Assembly (NCBI RefSeq): GCF_016808335.1
Contig: NC_053147.1
Location: forward strand, 69,872,960 to 69,936,959
DNA length: 64,000 bases
DNA from: Panicum virgatum
Taxonomy: Eukaryota; Streptophyta; Magnoliopsida; Poales; Poaceae
Reading direction: 5' to 3'
Shown: positions 39,901-54,930 of the stretch, in pieces
How positions within the stretch are numbered: position 1 is the first letter of the stretch
How the letters are laid out: each line of letters begins with the position of its first letter
Notes under the pieces: generated by a model
The model's input: the letters and a program-made list of their open reading frames with translations, nothing else
What the model was told of the DNA's origin: nothing
Database searches by the model: none
Position numbers and translations under genes: made by a program

Positions 39901-42900
39901 GACACTTACGTTCTCATCGATTTATTATGAGCAGGTGGATCTGTTGCACCCGCCCAACCGACTAGCCTCCGATGAAACTGAGGAATTTTTGCCTAAACAT
40001 GTTCCACATGTCTAGAAGGACCATATAGGAAAGATTCATCTAGCGCTCATCCCTGTAGGGCGATAGACATGGCCTGAGAGCCCCGAATACCTTCGCCGTG
40101 CAGTTTAAAGGCTACTCTTGCTACAGGATCCAAAATCGGGAGTTCTTCGTCCCGTTGGAATAGGGGCACAAAATACTACTCTGTAGGAATGAAAACTAAT
40201 ATAGAGTACCCTGACATATTTTTTTGAAAATATAATAGTCCTTACCACATTGAAATGGGCATCTACGTTCTCATCGATTTATTATGAGCAGGTGGCTCTG
40301 TTGCAACCGCCCAACCGACTAGCCTCCGATGAAACTGAGGAATTTTTGCCCAAACATATTCCACATGTCTAGAAGGACCATATAGGAAAGATTCATCTGG
40401 CGCTCATCCCTGTAGGGCGATGGACAGGGCCTGAGAGCCCCGAATACCTTCCCCGTGCAGTTTAAAGGATATAACTGATGCTACAGGATCCAAAATCGGG
40501 AGTTGTCGGTCCCGTTGGAATAGGGGCACTGAATACTACCCTGTAGGAATGAAAACTCATATAGAGTGCCCTGACATATTTTTTTGAAAATATAACAGTC
40601 CTTACCACATTGAAATGGACACCTACGTTCTCATCGATTTATTATGAGCAGGTGGCTCTATTGCACCCGCCCAACCGACTAGTCTCTGATGAAACTGAGG
40701 AATTTTTGCCTAAACATGTTCCACATGTCTAGAAGGACCATATAGGAAAGATACATCTGGCGCTCATCCCTCTAGGGCGTTAGACAGGGCCTGAGAGCTC
40801 CGAATACCTTCCCCGTGCAGTTTAAAGGCTATAACTGATGCTATAGGATCCAAAATCGGGAGTTCTCTGTCCCGTTGGAATAGGGGCACAAAATACTAAT
40901 CTGCAGGAATGAAAACTCATATAGAGTACCCTTACATATTTTTTTGAAAATATAAAAGTCCTTACCACATTGAAATGGGAACCTACGTTCTCATCGATTT
41001 ATTTTGAGCAGGTGGCTCTGTTGGACCCGCCCAACCGACTAGCCTCCGATGAAACTGAGGAATTTTTGCCCAAACATGTTCCACATGTCTAGAAGGACCA
41101 TATAGGAAAGATTCATCTGGCGCTCATCCCAGTAGGGCGATAGACAGGGCCTGAGAGCCCCGAATACCTTCCCCGTGCAGTTTAAAGGCTACTCTTGCTA
41201 CAGGATCCAAAATCGGGAGTTCTCCGTCCCGTTGGAATAGGGGCACAGAATACTACCCTGTGGGAATGAAAACTAATATAGAGTACCCTGACATATTTTT
41301 TTGAAAATATAATTGTCCTTACCACATTGAAATGGGCACCTACGTTCTCATCGATTTATTATGAGCAGGTGGCTCTGTTGCAACCGCCCAATCGACTAGC
41401 CTCCGATGAAAGTGAGGAATTTTTGCCCAAACATGTTCCACATGTCTAGAAGGACCATATAGGAAAGATTCATCTGGCGCTCATCTCTGTAGGGCGATGG
41501 ACAGGGCCTGAGAGCTCCGAATACCTTCCCCGTGCAGTTTAAAGGCTATAACACATGCTACAGGATCCAAAATCAGGAGTTCTCGGTCCCGTTGGAATAG
41601 GGGCACAGAATACTACCCTGTAGGAATGAAAACTCATATAGAGTACCTTGACATATTTTTTTTGAAAATATAATAGTCCTTACCACATTGAAATGGGCAC
41701 CTACGTTCTCATCGATTTATTATGAGTAGGTGCCTTTGTTGCACCCGCCCAACCGACTAGCCTCCGATAAAACTGAGGAATTTTTGCCCAAACATGTTCC
41801 ATATATCTGGATGGAGCATATAGGAAAGATTCATCTGGCACTCATCTCTATAGGGCGATAGACAGGGCCTGAGAGCCCCGAATACCTTCCCCTTGCAGTT
41901 TAAAGGCTATAACTGATGCTACAGGATCCAAAATTGAGAGTTTTCGATCCCGTTGGAATAGGGGCACAGAATACTACTATGTAGGAATGAAAACTCATAT
42001 AATAATACCCTGACATATTTTTTTGAAAATATAATAGTCCTTACCACATTGAAATGGGCACCTACGTTCTCATCGATTTATTTTGAGCTGGTGGCTCTAT
42101 TGCACCCGCCCAACCGACTAGCCTCCGATAAAACTGAGGAATTTTTGTCCAAACATGTTGCCCATGTCTAGAAGGACCATATAGGAAAGATTCATCTGGC
42201 GCTCATCCCTATAGGGCGATAGACAGGGCCTGAGAGCCCCGAATACCTTCGTCATGCGGTTTAAAGGCTATAACTCATGCTACAGGATCCAAAATCGGGA
42301 GTTCTCGGTCCCGTTGGAATAGGGGCACAGAATACTACTATGTTTTAATGAAAACTCATATAGAGTACCCTGACATATTTTTTTTGAAAATATAATAGTC
42401 CTTACCACATTGAAATTGGCACCTACGTTCTCATCGATTTATTATGAGCTGGTGGCTCTGTTGCACCCGCCCAACCGACTAGCCTCCGATGAAACTGAGG
42501 AATTTTTGCCCAAACATGTTCCACATGTCTAGAAGGACCATATAGGAAAGATTCATCTGGCGCTCATCCCTGTAGGGCGATAGACAGGGCCTGAGAGCCC
42601 CGAATACCTTCCCCGTGCAATTTAAAGGCTACTCTTGCTACAGGATCCAAAATCGGGAGTTCTCCATCCCGTTGGAATAGGGGCACAGAATACTACCCTG
42701 TGGGAATGAAAACTAATATAGAGTACCCTGACATATTTTTTTGAAAATATAATTGTCCTTACCACATTGAAATGGGCACCTACGTTCTCATCGACTTATT
42801 ATGAGCAGGTGGCTCTGTTGCAACCGCCCAACCGACTAGCCTCCGATGAAAGTGAGGAATTTTTGCCCAAACATGTTCCACATGTCTAGAAGGACCATAT

Positions 42901-43026
42901 AGGAAAGATTCATCTGGCGCTCATCTCTGTAGGGCGATGGACAGGGCCTGAGAGCTCCGAATACCTTCCCCGTGCAGTTTAAAGGCTATAACTCATGCTA
43001 CAGGATCCAAAATCAGGAGTTCTCGG
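36919..43026 (+). repeat. Left edge of the satellite: diverged monomers of uneven length
   Basis: The first 17 monomers have lengths of 355-361 bp, more substitutions and private indels. One example is GGCTACTCTTGCTAC replacing GGCTATAACTCATGCTAC near 37,230, 40,110, 41,187 and 42,627. Two block copies are visible: 41,227 onward recurs at 42,667 (1,440 bp, four monomers), and the ACTATGTTTTAATG variant near 39,460 recurs near 42,340 (eight monomers). Confidence 0.8.
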
Positions 43027-46000
43027 TCCCGTTGGAATAGGGGCACAGAATACTACCCTGTAGGAATGAAAACTCATATAGAGTACCCTGACATATTTTT
43101 TTGAAAATATAATAGTCCTTACCACATTGAAATTGGCACCTACGTTCTCATCGATTTATTATGAGCAGGTGGCTCTGGTGCACCCGCCCAACCGACTAGC
43201 CTTCGATGAAACTGAGGAATTTTTGTACAAACATGTTCCACACGTCTAGACGGACCATATAGGAAAGATTCATCTGGCGCTCATCCCTGTAGGGCGATAG
43301 ACAGGGCCTGAGAGCCCCGAATACCTTCCCCGTGCAGTTTAAAGGCTATAACTCATGCTACAGGATCCAAAATCGGGAGTTCTCGGTCCCGTTGGAATAG
43401 GGGCACAGAATACTACCCTGTACGAATGAAAACTCATATAGAGTACCCTGACATATTTTTTTGAAAATATAATAGTCCTTACCACATTGAAATGGGCACC
43501 TACGTTCTCATCGATTTATTATGAGTAGGTGCCTCTGTTGCACCCGCCCAACCGACTAGCCTCTGATGAAACTGAGGAATTTTTGCCCAAACATGTTCCA
43601 TATGTCTGGATGGACCATATAGGAAAGATTCATCTGGCGCTCATCCCTGTAGGGTGATAGACAGGGCCTGAGAGCCCCGAATACCTTCCCCTTTCAGTTT
43701 AAAGGCAATAACTGATGCTACAGGATCCAAAATCGGGAGTTCTTGGTCCCGTTGGAATAGGGGCACATAATACTATTATGTAGGAATGAAAACTCATATA
43801 GAGTACCCTGACATATTTTTTGAAAATATAATAGTCCTTACCACATTGAAATGGGAACCTACGTTCTCATCGATTTATTATGAGCAGGTGGCTCTGTTGC
43901 ACCCGCCCAACCAACTAGCCTCCGATGAAACTGACGAATTTTTGCCCAAACATGTTCCACATGTCTAGAAGGACCATATATGAAAGATTCATCTGGCGCT
44001 CATCCCTGTAGGGCGATAGACGGGGCCTGAGAGCCCCGAATAGCTTCCCCGGGCAGTTTAAAGGCTATAACTCATGCTACATGATCCAAAATCGGGAGTT
44101 CTCGGTCCCGTTGGAATATGGGCACAGAATACTACTATGTAGGAATGAAAACTCATATAGAGTACCCTGACATATTTTTTAGAAAATATAATAGTCCTTA
44201 CCACATTGAAATTGGCACCTACGTTCTCATCGATTTATTATGAGCAGGTGGCTCTGTTGCACCCGCCCAACCGACTAGACTCCGATGAAACTGAGGGTTT
44301 TTTTGTCCAAACATGGTCCACACGTCTAGAAGGACCATATAGGAAAGATTCATCTGGCATCATCCCTGTAGGGTGATAGACAGGGCCTGAGAGCCCCGAA
44401 TACCTTCCCCTTGCAGTTTAAAGGCTATAACTGATGCTACAGGATCCAAAATCGGGAGTTCTCGGTCCCGTTGGAATAGGGGCACAGAATACTACCCTGT
44501 AGGAATGAAAACTCATATAGAGTACCCTGACATATTTTTTTGAAAATATCATAGTCCTTACCACATTGAAATGGGCACCTACGTTCTCATCGATTTATTA
44601 TGAGCAGGTGGCTCTGTTGCACCCGCCCAACCGACTAGCCTCCGATGAAACTGAGGAATTTTTGGCCAAACATATTCCACATATCTACAAGGACCATATA
44701 GGAAAGATTCATCTGGCGCTCATCCCTGTAGGGCGATAGACAGGGCCTGAGAGCCCCGAATACCTTCCCCGTGCAGTTTAAAGGCTATAACTCATGCTAC
44801 AGGATCCAAAATCGGGAGTTCTCGGTCCCGTTGGAATAGGGGCACAGAATACCACTATGTAGGAATGAAAACTCATATAGAGTACCCTGACATATTTTTT
44901 TGAAAATATAATAGTCCTTACCATATTGAAATTGGCACCTACGTTCTCATCGATTTATTATGAGCAGGTGGTTCTGTTGCACCCGCCCAACCGACTAGAC
45001 TCCGTTGAAACTGAGGAATTTTTGTCGAAACATGTTCCACACGTCTAGAAGGACCATATAGGAAAGATTCATCTGGCGCTCATCCCTGTAGGGCGATAGA
45101 TAGGTCCTGAGAGCCCCGAATACCTACCCCATGCAGTTTAAAGGCTATAACTTATGCTACAGGATCCAAAATCGGGAGTTCTCGGTCCCGTTGGAATAGG
45201 GGCACAGAATACTACCCTGTACGAATGAAAACTTATATAGAGTACCCTGACATATTTTTTTGAAAATATAATAGTCCTTACCACATTGAAATGGGCACTT
45301 ACGTTCTCATCTATTTATTATGAGCAGGTGGCTCTGTTGCACCCGCCCAACCGACTAGCCTCCGATGAAACTGAGGAATTTTTGCCTAAACATGTTCCGC
45401 ATGTCTAGAAGGACCATATAGGAAAGATTCATCTTGCGCCCATCCCTGTAGGGCGAAAGACAGGGCCTGAGAGCCCCGAATATCTACCCCGTGCAGTTTA
45501 AAGGCTATAACATATGCTACAGGATCCAAAATCGGGAGTTCTCGGTCCCGTTGGAATAGGGGCACAGAATACTACCCTGTACGAATGAAAACTCATATAC
45601 AGTACCCTGACATATTTTTTTGAAAATATAATAGTCCTTACCACATTGAAATGGGCACTTACGTTCTCATCTATTTATTATGAGCAGGTGCCTCTGTTGC
45701 ACCCACCCAACCGACTAGCCTCTGATGAAACTGAGGAATTTTTGCCCAAACATGTTCCATATGTCTGGATGGACCATATAGGAAAGATTCATCTGGCGCT
45801 CATCCCTGTAGGGTGATAGACAGGGCCTGAGAGCCCCGAATACCTTCCCCTTTCAGTTTAAAGGCTATAACTGATGCTACATGATCCAAAATCGGGAGTT
45901 CTCGGTCTCTTTGGAATAGGGGCACAGAATACTACCCTGTAGGAATGAAAACTCATATAGAGTACCTTGACATATTTTTTTGAAAATATAATAGTCCTTA

Positions 46001-46299
46001 CCACATTGAAATGGGCACCTACGTTCACATCGATTTATTATGAGTAGGTGCCTCTGTTGCACCCGCCCAACCGACTAGCCTCTGATGAAACTGAGGAATT
46101 TTTGCCCAAACATGTTCCATATGTCTGGATGGACCATATAGGAAAGATTCATCTGGCGCTCATCCCTGTAGGGCGATAGACAGGGCCTGAGAGCCCCGAA
46201 TACCTTCCCCGTGCAGTTTAAAGGCTATAACTCATGCTACAGGATCCAAAATCGGGAGTTCTCGGTCCCGTTGGAATAGGGGCACAGAATACCACTATG

Positions 46300-48070
46300 T
46301 AGGAATGAAAACTCATATAGAGTACGCTGACATATGTTTTTGAAAATATAATAGTCCTTACCACATTGAAATTGGCACTTATGTTCTCATCGATTTATTA
46401 TGAGCAGGTGGCTCTGTTGCACCCGCCCAACCGACTAGACTCCGATGAAACTGAGGAATTTTTGTCCAAACATGTTCCACACGTCTAGAATGTTCATATA
46501 GGAAAGATTCATCTGGCGCTCATCCCTGTAGGGCGATAGATAGAGCCTGAGATCCCCGAATACCTTCCCCGTGCAGTTTAAAGGCTATAACTCATGCTAC
46601 AGGATCCAAAATCGGGAGTTCTCGGTCCCGTTGGAATAGGGGCACAGAATACTACTCTGTAGGAATGAAAACTCATATAGAGTACGCTGACATATTTTTT
46701 TGAAAATATAATAGTCCTTACCACATTGAAATGGGAACCTACGTTCTCATCGATTTATTATGATCAGGTGGCACTGTTGCACCCGCCCAACCAATTAGCC
46801 TCCGATGAAACTGAGGAATTTTTGCCCAAACATGTTCCACATGTCTAGAAGGACCAAATAGGAAAGATTCATCTGGCGCTCATCCCTGTAAGGCGATAGA
46901 CAGTGCCTGAGAGCCCCGAATACCTTCCCCGTGCAGTTTAAAGGCTATAACTCATGCTACAGGATCCAAAATCGGGAGTTCTCGGTCCCGTTGGAATAGG
47001 GGCACAGAATCCAACTATGTAGGAATGAAAACTCATATAGAGTACCCTGATATATTTTTTTGAAAATATAATAGTCCTTACCACATTGAAATGGGCACCT
47101 ACGTTCTCATCGGTTTATTATGAGCAGGTGGCTCTTTTGCACCCGCCCAACCGACTAGCCTCCGATGAAACTGAGGAATTTTTGCCTAAACATATTCCAC
47201 ATGTCTAGAAGGACCATATAGGAAAGATTCATCTGGCGCTCATCCCTGTAGGGCGATAGACAGGGCCTGAGAGCCTCGAATACCTTCCCCGTGCAGTTTA
47301 AAGGCTATAACTCATGCTACATGATCCAAAATCGGGAGTTCTCGGTCCCGTTGGAATAGGGGCACAAAATACTACTCTGTAGGAATGAAAACTCATATAG
47401 AGTACGCTGACATATTTTTTTGAAAATATAATAGTCCTTACCACATTGAAATTGGCACTTATGTTCTCATCGATTTATTATGAGCAGGTGGCTCTGTTGC
47501 ACCCGCCCAACCGACTAGACTCCGATGAAACTGAGGAATTTTTGTCCAAACATGTTCCACACGTCTAGAATGTTCATATAGGAAAGATTCATCTGGCGCT
47601 CATCCCTGTAGGGCGATAGATAGAGCCTGAGATCCCCGAATACCTTCCCCGTGCAGTTTAAAGGCTATAACTCATGCTACAGGATCCAAAATCGGGAGTT
47701 CTCGGTCCCGTTGGCATAGGGGCACAGAATACTACTCTGTAGGAATGAAAACTCATATAGAGTACGCTGACATATTTTTTTGAAAATATAATAGTCCTTA
47801 CCACATTGAAATGGGAACCTACGTTCTCATCGATTTATTATGATCAGGTGGCACTGTTGCACCCGCCCAACCAATTAGCCTCCGATGAAACTGAGGAATT
47901 TTTGCCCAAACATGTTCCACATGTCTAGAAGGACCAAATAGGAAAGATTCATCTGGCGCTCATCCCTGTAAGGCGATAGACAGTGCCTGAGAGCCCCGAA
48001 TACCTTCCCCGTGCAGTTTAAAGGCTATAACTGATGCTACAGGATCCAAAATCGGGAGTTCTCGGTCCCG
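46300..48070 (+). repeat. Three-monomer block duplicated in the satellite (offset 1,080 bp)
   Basis: 46,300-46,985 and 47,380-48,065 share rare variants: ATGTTCTCATCG, AGAATGTTCATATAGG, AGTACGCTGACAT, TTATGATCAGGTGGCACT and AAGGCGATAGACAGTGCC. Flanking monomers do not share them. Confidence 0.85.
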
Positions 48071-48794
48071 TTCGAATAGGGGCACAGAATACTACTATGT
48101 AGGAATGAAAACTCATATAGAGTACCCTGACAAATTTTTTTGAAAATATAATACTCCTTACCACATTGAAATAGGAACCTACGTTCTCATCGATTTATTA
48201 TGAGCAGGTGGCTCTGTTGCACCCGCCCAACCAACTAGCCTCCGATGAAACTGAGGAATTTTTGCCCAAACATGTTCCACATGTCTAGAAGGACCATATA
48301 GGAAAGATTCATCTGGCGCTCATCCCTGTAGGGCGATAGACAGGGCCTGAGAGCCCCGAATACCTTCCCCTTGCAGTTTAAAGGCTATAACTCATGCTAC
48401 AGGATCCAAAATCGGGAGTTCTCGGTCCCGTTGGAATAGGGGCACAGAATCCTACTATGTAGGAATGAAAACTCATATAGAGTACCCTGATATATTTTTT
48501 TGAAAATATAACAGTCCTTACCACATTGAAATGGGCACCTACGTTCTCATCGATTTATTATGAGCAGGTGGCTCTGTTGCACCCGCCCAACCGACTAGCC
48601 TTCGATGAAACTGAGGAATTTTTGCCTAAACATATTCCACATGTCTAGAAAGACCATATAGGAAAGATTCAAGTGGCGCTCATCCCTGTAGGGCGATAGA
48701 CAGGGCCTGAGAGCCTCGAATACCTTCCCCGTGCAGTTTAAAGGCTATAACTCATGCCACATGATCCAAAATCGGGAGTTCTCGGTCCCGTTGG

Positions 48795-51700
48795 AATAGG
48801 GGCACAGAATACTACTATGTAGGAATGAAAACTCATATAGAGTACCCTGACATATTTTTTTGAAAATATAATAGTCCTTACCACATTGAAATTGGCACCT
48901 ACGTTCTCATCGATTTATTATGAGCAGGTGGCTCTGTTGCACCCGCCCAACCGACTAGACTCCGATGAAACTGAGGATTTTTTGTCCAAACATGTTCCAC
49001 ACGTCTAGAAGGACCATATAGGAAAGATTCATCTGGCGTCATCCCTGTAGGGCGATAGACAGGGCCTGAGAGCCCCGAATACCTTCCCCGTGCAGTTTAA
49101 AGGCTATAACTCATGCTACATGATCCAAAATCGGGAGTTCTCGGTCCCGTTGGAATAGGAGCACAGAATACTACCGTGTAGGAATGAAAACTCATATAGA
49201 GTACGTTGACATATTTTTTTGAAAATATAATAGTCCTTACCACATTGAAATGGGAACCTACGTTCTCATCGATTTATTATGAGTAGGTGCCTCTGTTGCA
49301 CCGCCCAACCGACTAGCCTCTGATGAAACTCAGGAATTTTTGCCCAAACATGTTCCATATGTCTGGATGGACCATATAGGAAAGATTCATCTGGCGCTCA
49401 TCCCTGTAGGGAGATAGACAGGGCCTGAGAGCCCCGAATACCTTCCCCTTGCAGTTTAAAGGCTATAACTGATGCTACAGGATCCAAAATCGGGAGTTCT
49501 CGGTCCCGTTGGAATAGGGGCACAGAATACTACCCGGTAGGAATGAAAACTCATATAGAGTGCCTTGACATATTTTTTTGAAAATATAATAGTCCTTACC
49601 ACATTGAAATGGGAACCTACATTCTCATCGATTTATTATGAGTAGGTGCCTCTGTTGCACCCGCGCAACCGACTAGCCTCTGATGAAACTGAGGAATTTT
49701 TGCCCAAACTTGTTCCATATGTCTGGATGGACCATATAGGAAAGATTCATCTGGCGCTCATCCCTGTATGGTGATAGACAGGGCCTGAGAGCCCCGGATA
49801 CCTTCCCCTTGCAGTTTAAAGGCTATAACTCATGCTACAGGATCCAAAATCGGGAGTTCTTGGTCCCGTTGGAATAGTGGCACAGAATACTACTATGTAG
49901 GAATGAAAACTCATATAGAGTACCCTGACATATTTTTTTGAAAATATAATAGTCCTTACCACATTGAAATGGGAACCTACATTCTCATCGATTTATTATG
50001 AGCAGGTGGCTCTGTTGCACCCGCCCAACCAACTAGCCTCCGATGAAACTGACGAATTTTTGCCCAAACATGTTCCACATGTCTAGAAGGACCATATAGG
50101 AAAGATTCATCTGGCGCACATCCCTGTAGGGCGATAGACAGGGCCTGAGAGCCCCGAATACCTTCCCCGTGCAGTTTAAAGGCTATAACTGATGCTACAT
50201 GATCCAAAATCAGGAGTTCTCGGTCCCGTTGGAATAGGGGCACAGAATACTACTATGTAGGAATGAAAACTCATATAGAGTACCCTGACATATTTTTTTG
50301 AAAATATAATAGTCCTTACCACATTGAAATTGGCACCTACGTTCTCATCGATTTATTATGAGCAGGTGGCTCTGTTGCACCCGCCCAACCGACTAGACTC
50401 CCATGAAACTGAGGAATTTTTGTCCAAACATGTTCCACACGTCTAGAAGGATCATATAGGAAAGATTCATCAGGCGCTCATCCCTGTAGGGCGATAGATA
50501 GAGCCTGAGATCCCCGAATACCTTCCCCGTGCAGTTTAAAGGCTATAACTCATGCTACAGGATCCAAAATCGGGAGTTCTCGGTCCCGTTGGAATAGGGG
50601 CACAGAATACTACTCTGTAGGAATGAAAACTCATATAGAGTACGCTGACATATTTTTTTGAAAATATAATAGTCCTTACCACATTGAAATGGGAACCTAC
50701 GTTCTCATCGATTTATTATGATCAGGTGGCACGGTTGCACCCGCCCAACCAACTAGCCTCCGATGAAACTGAGGAATTTTTGCCCAAACATGTTCCACAT
50801 GTCTAGAAGGACCAAATAGGAAAGATTCATCTGGCGCTCATCCCTGTAAGGCGATAGACAGTGCCTGAGAGCCCCGAATACCTTCCCCGTGCAGTTTAAA
50901 GGCTATAACTGATGCTACAGGATCCAAAATCGGGAGTTCTCGGTCCCGTTCGAATAGGGGCACAGAATACTACTCTGTAGGAATGAAAACTCATATAGAG
51001 TACCCTGACAAATTTTTTTGAAAATATAATACTCCTTACCACATTGAAATGGGAACCTACGTTCTCATCGATTTATTATGAGCAGGTGGCTCTGTTGCAC
51101 CCGCCCAACCAACTAGCCTCCGATGAAACTGAGGAATTTTTGCCCAAACATGTTCCACATGTCTAGAAGGACCATATAGGAAAGATTCATCTGGTGCTCA
51201 TCCCTGTAGGGCGATAGACAGGGCCTGAGAGCCCCGAATACCTTCCCCGTGCAGTTTAAAGGCTATAACTCATGCTACAGGATCCAAAATCGGGAGTTCT
51301 CGGTCCCGTTAGAATAGGGGCACAGAATCCTACTATGTAGGAATGAAAACTCATATAGAGTACCCTGATATATTGTTTTGAAAATATAATAGTCCTTACC
51401 ACATTGAAATGGGCACCTACGTTCTCATCGATTTATTATGAGCAGGTGGCTCTGTTGCACCCGCCCAACCGACTAGCCTCCGATGAAACTGAGGAATTTT
51501 TGCCTAAACATATTCCACATGTCTAGAAGGACCATATAGGAAAGATTCATCTGGCGCTCATCCCAGTAGGGCGATAGACAGGGCCTGAGAGCTCCGAATA
51601 CCTTCCCCGTGCAGTTTAAAGGCTATAACTCATGCTACAGGATCCAAAATCGGGAGTTCTCGGTCCCGTTAGAATAGGGGCACAGAATACTACCCGGTTG

Positions 51701-54700
51701 CAATGAAAACCCATATAGAGTACCCTGAAATATTTTCTTGAAAATATAACAGTCCTTACCACATTGAAATGGGCACCTACGTTCTCATCGTTTTATTATG
51801 AGCAGGTGGCTCTGTTGCACCCGCCCAACCGACTAGCCTCCGATGAAACTGAGGAATATTTGCCCAAATCTGTTCCACATGTCTAGAAGGACCAAATAGG
51901 AAAGATTCATCTGGCGCTCATCCCTGTAAGGCGATAGACAGTGCCTGAGAGACCCGAATACCTTCCCGTGCAGTTTAAAGGCTATAACTGATGCTACAGG
52001 ATCTAAAATCGGGAGCTCTCGGTCCCGTTCAAATAGGGGCACAGAATACTACTATGTAGGAATGAAAACTCATATAGAGTACCCTGACATATTTTTTTGA
52101 AAATATAATAGTCCTTACCACATTGAAATTGGCACCTACGTTCTCATCGATTTATTATGAGCAGGTGGCTCTGTTGCACCCGCCCAACCGACTAGACTCC
52201 GATGAAACTGAGGATTTTTTGTCCAAACATGTTCCACACGTCTAGAAGGACCATATAGGAAAGATTCATCTGGCGTCATCCCTGTAGGGCGATAGACAGG
52301 GCCTGAGAGCCCCGAATACCTTCCCCGTGCAGTTTAAAGGCTATAACTCATGCTACATGATCCAAAATCGGGAGTTCTCGGTCCCGTTGGAATAGGAGCA
52401 CAGAATACTACCGTGTAGGAATGAAAACTCATATAGAGTACGTTGACATATTTTTTTGAAAATATAATAGTCCTTACCACATTGAAATGGGAACCTACGT
52501 TCTCATCGATTTATTATGAGTAGGTGCCTCTGTTGCACCGCCCAACCGACTAGCCTCTGATGAAACTCAGGAATTTTTGCCCAAACATGTTCCATATGTC
52601 TGGATGGACCATATAGGAAAGATTCATCTGGCGCTCATCCCTGTAGGGAGATAGACAGGGCCTGAGAGCCCCGAATACCTTCCCCTTGCAGTTTAAAGGC
52701 TATAACTGATGCTACAGGATCCAAAATCGGGAGTTCTCGGTCCCGTTGGAATAGGGGCACAGAATACTACCCGGTAGGAATGAAAACTCATATAGAGTGC
52801 CTTGACATATTTTTTTGAAAATATAATAGTCCTTACCACATTGAAATGGGAACCTACATTCTCATCGATTTATTATGAGTAGGTGCCTCTGTTGCACCCG
52901 CGCAACCGACTAGCCTCTGATGAAACTGAGGAATTTTTGCCCAAACTTGTTCCATATGTCTGGATGGACCATATAGGAAAGATTCATCTGGCGCTCATCC
53001 CTGTATGGTGATAGACAGGGCCTGAGAGCCCCGGATACCTTCCCCTTGCAGTTTAAAGGCTATAACTCATGCTACAGGATCCAAAATCGGGAGTTCTTGG
53101 TCCCGTTGGAATAGTGGCACAGAATACTACTATGTAGGAATGAAAACTCATATAGAGTACCCTGACATATTTTTTTGAAAATATAATAGTCCTTACCACA
53201 TTGAAATGGGAACCTACATTCTCATCGATTTATTATGAGCAGGTGGCTCTGTTGCACCCGCCCAACCAACTAGCCTCCGATGAAACTGACGAATTTTTGC
53301 CCAAACATGTTCCACATGTCTAGAAGGACCATATAGGAAAGATTCATCTGGCGCACATCCCTGTAGGGCGATAGACAGGGCCTGAGTGCCCCGAATACCT
53401 TCCCCGTGCAGTTTAAAGGCTATAACTCATGCTACATGATCCAAAATCAGGAGTTCTCGGTCCCGTTGGAATAGGGGCACAGAATACTACTATGTAGGAA
53501 TGAAAACTCATATAGAGTACCCTGACATATTTTTTTGAAAATATAATAGTCCTTACCACATTGAAATTGGCACCTACGTTCTCATCGATTTATTATGAGC
53601 AGGTGGCTCTGTTGCACCCGCCCAACCGACTAGACTCCCATGAAACTGAGGAATTTTTGTCCAAACATGTTCCACACGTCTAGAAGGATCATATAGGAAA
53701 GATTCATCAGGCGCTCATCCCTGTAGGGCGATAGATAGAGCCTGAGATCCCCGAATACCTTCCCCGTGCAGTTTAAAGGCTATAACTCATGCTACAGGAT
53801 CCAAAATCGGGAGTTCTCGGTCCCGTTGGAATAGGGGCACAGAATACTACTCTGTAGGAATGAAAACTCATATAGAGTACGCTGACATATTTTTTTGAAA
53901 ATATAATAGTCCTTACCACATTGAAATGGGAACCTACGTTCTCATCGATTTATTATGATCAGGTGGCACTGTTGCACCCGCCCAACCAACTAGCCTCCGA
54001 TGAAACTGAGGAATTTTTGCCCAAACATGTTCCACATGTCTAGAAGGACCAAATAGGAAAGATTCATCTGGCGCTCATCCCTGTAAGGCGATAGACAGTG
54101 CCTGAGAGCCCCGAATACCTTCCCCGTGCAGTTTAAAGGCTATAACTCATGCTACAGGATCCAAAATCGGGAGTTCTCGGTCCCGTTCGAATAGGGGCAC
54201 AGAATACTACTCTGTAGGAATGAAAACTCATATAGAGTACCCTGACAAATTTTTTTGAAAATATAATACTCCTTACCACATTGAAATGGGAACCTACGTT
54301 CTCATCGATTTATTATGAGCAGGTGGCTCTGTTGCACCCGCCCAACCAACTAGCCTCCGATGAAACTGAGGAATTTTTGCCCAAACATGTTCCACATGTC
54401 TAGAAGGACCATATAGGAAAGATTCATCTGGCGCTCATCCCAGTAGGGCGATAGACAGGGCCTGAGAGCTCCGAATACCTTCCCCGTGCAGTTTAAAGGC
54501 TATAACTCATGCTACAGGATCCAAAATCGGGAGTTCTCGGTCCCGTTAGAATAGGGGCACAGAATACTACCCGGTTGCAATGAAAACCCATATAGAGTAC
54601 CCTGAAATATTTTCTTGAAAATATAACAGTCCTTACCACATTGAAATGGGCACCTACGTTCTCATCGTTTTATTATGAGCAGGTGGCTCTGTTGCACCCG

Positions 54701-54930
54701 CCCAACCGACTAGCCTCCGATGAAACTGAGGAATATTTGCCCAAATCTGTTCCACATGTCTAGAAGGACCAAATAGGAAAGATTCATCTGGCGCTCATCC
54801 CTGTAAGGCGATAGACAGTGCCTGAGAGACCCGAATACCTTCCCGTGCAGTTTAAAGGCTATAACTGATGCTACAGGATCTAAAATCGGGAGCTCTCGGT
54901 CCCGTTCAAATAGGGGCACAGAATACTACT
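48795..54930 (+). repeat. Nine-monomer block and its eight-monomer copy (3,237 and 2,877 bp)
   Basis: 48,795-52,030 recurs at 52,032-54,910. The offset is 3,237 bp up to about 51,180/54,417 and 2,877 bp from about 51,541/54,418 on. The second copy has therefore lost exactly one monomer. Shared rare marks are GGCGTCATCC, GGAATAGGAGCACAG, GAATAGTGGCACAG, ACATTCTCATCG, CATCAGGCGC and ACCCGGTTGCAATG. I noticed about five mismatches in the parts compared. Confidence 0.88.
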
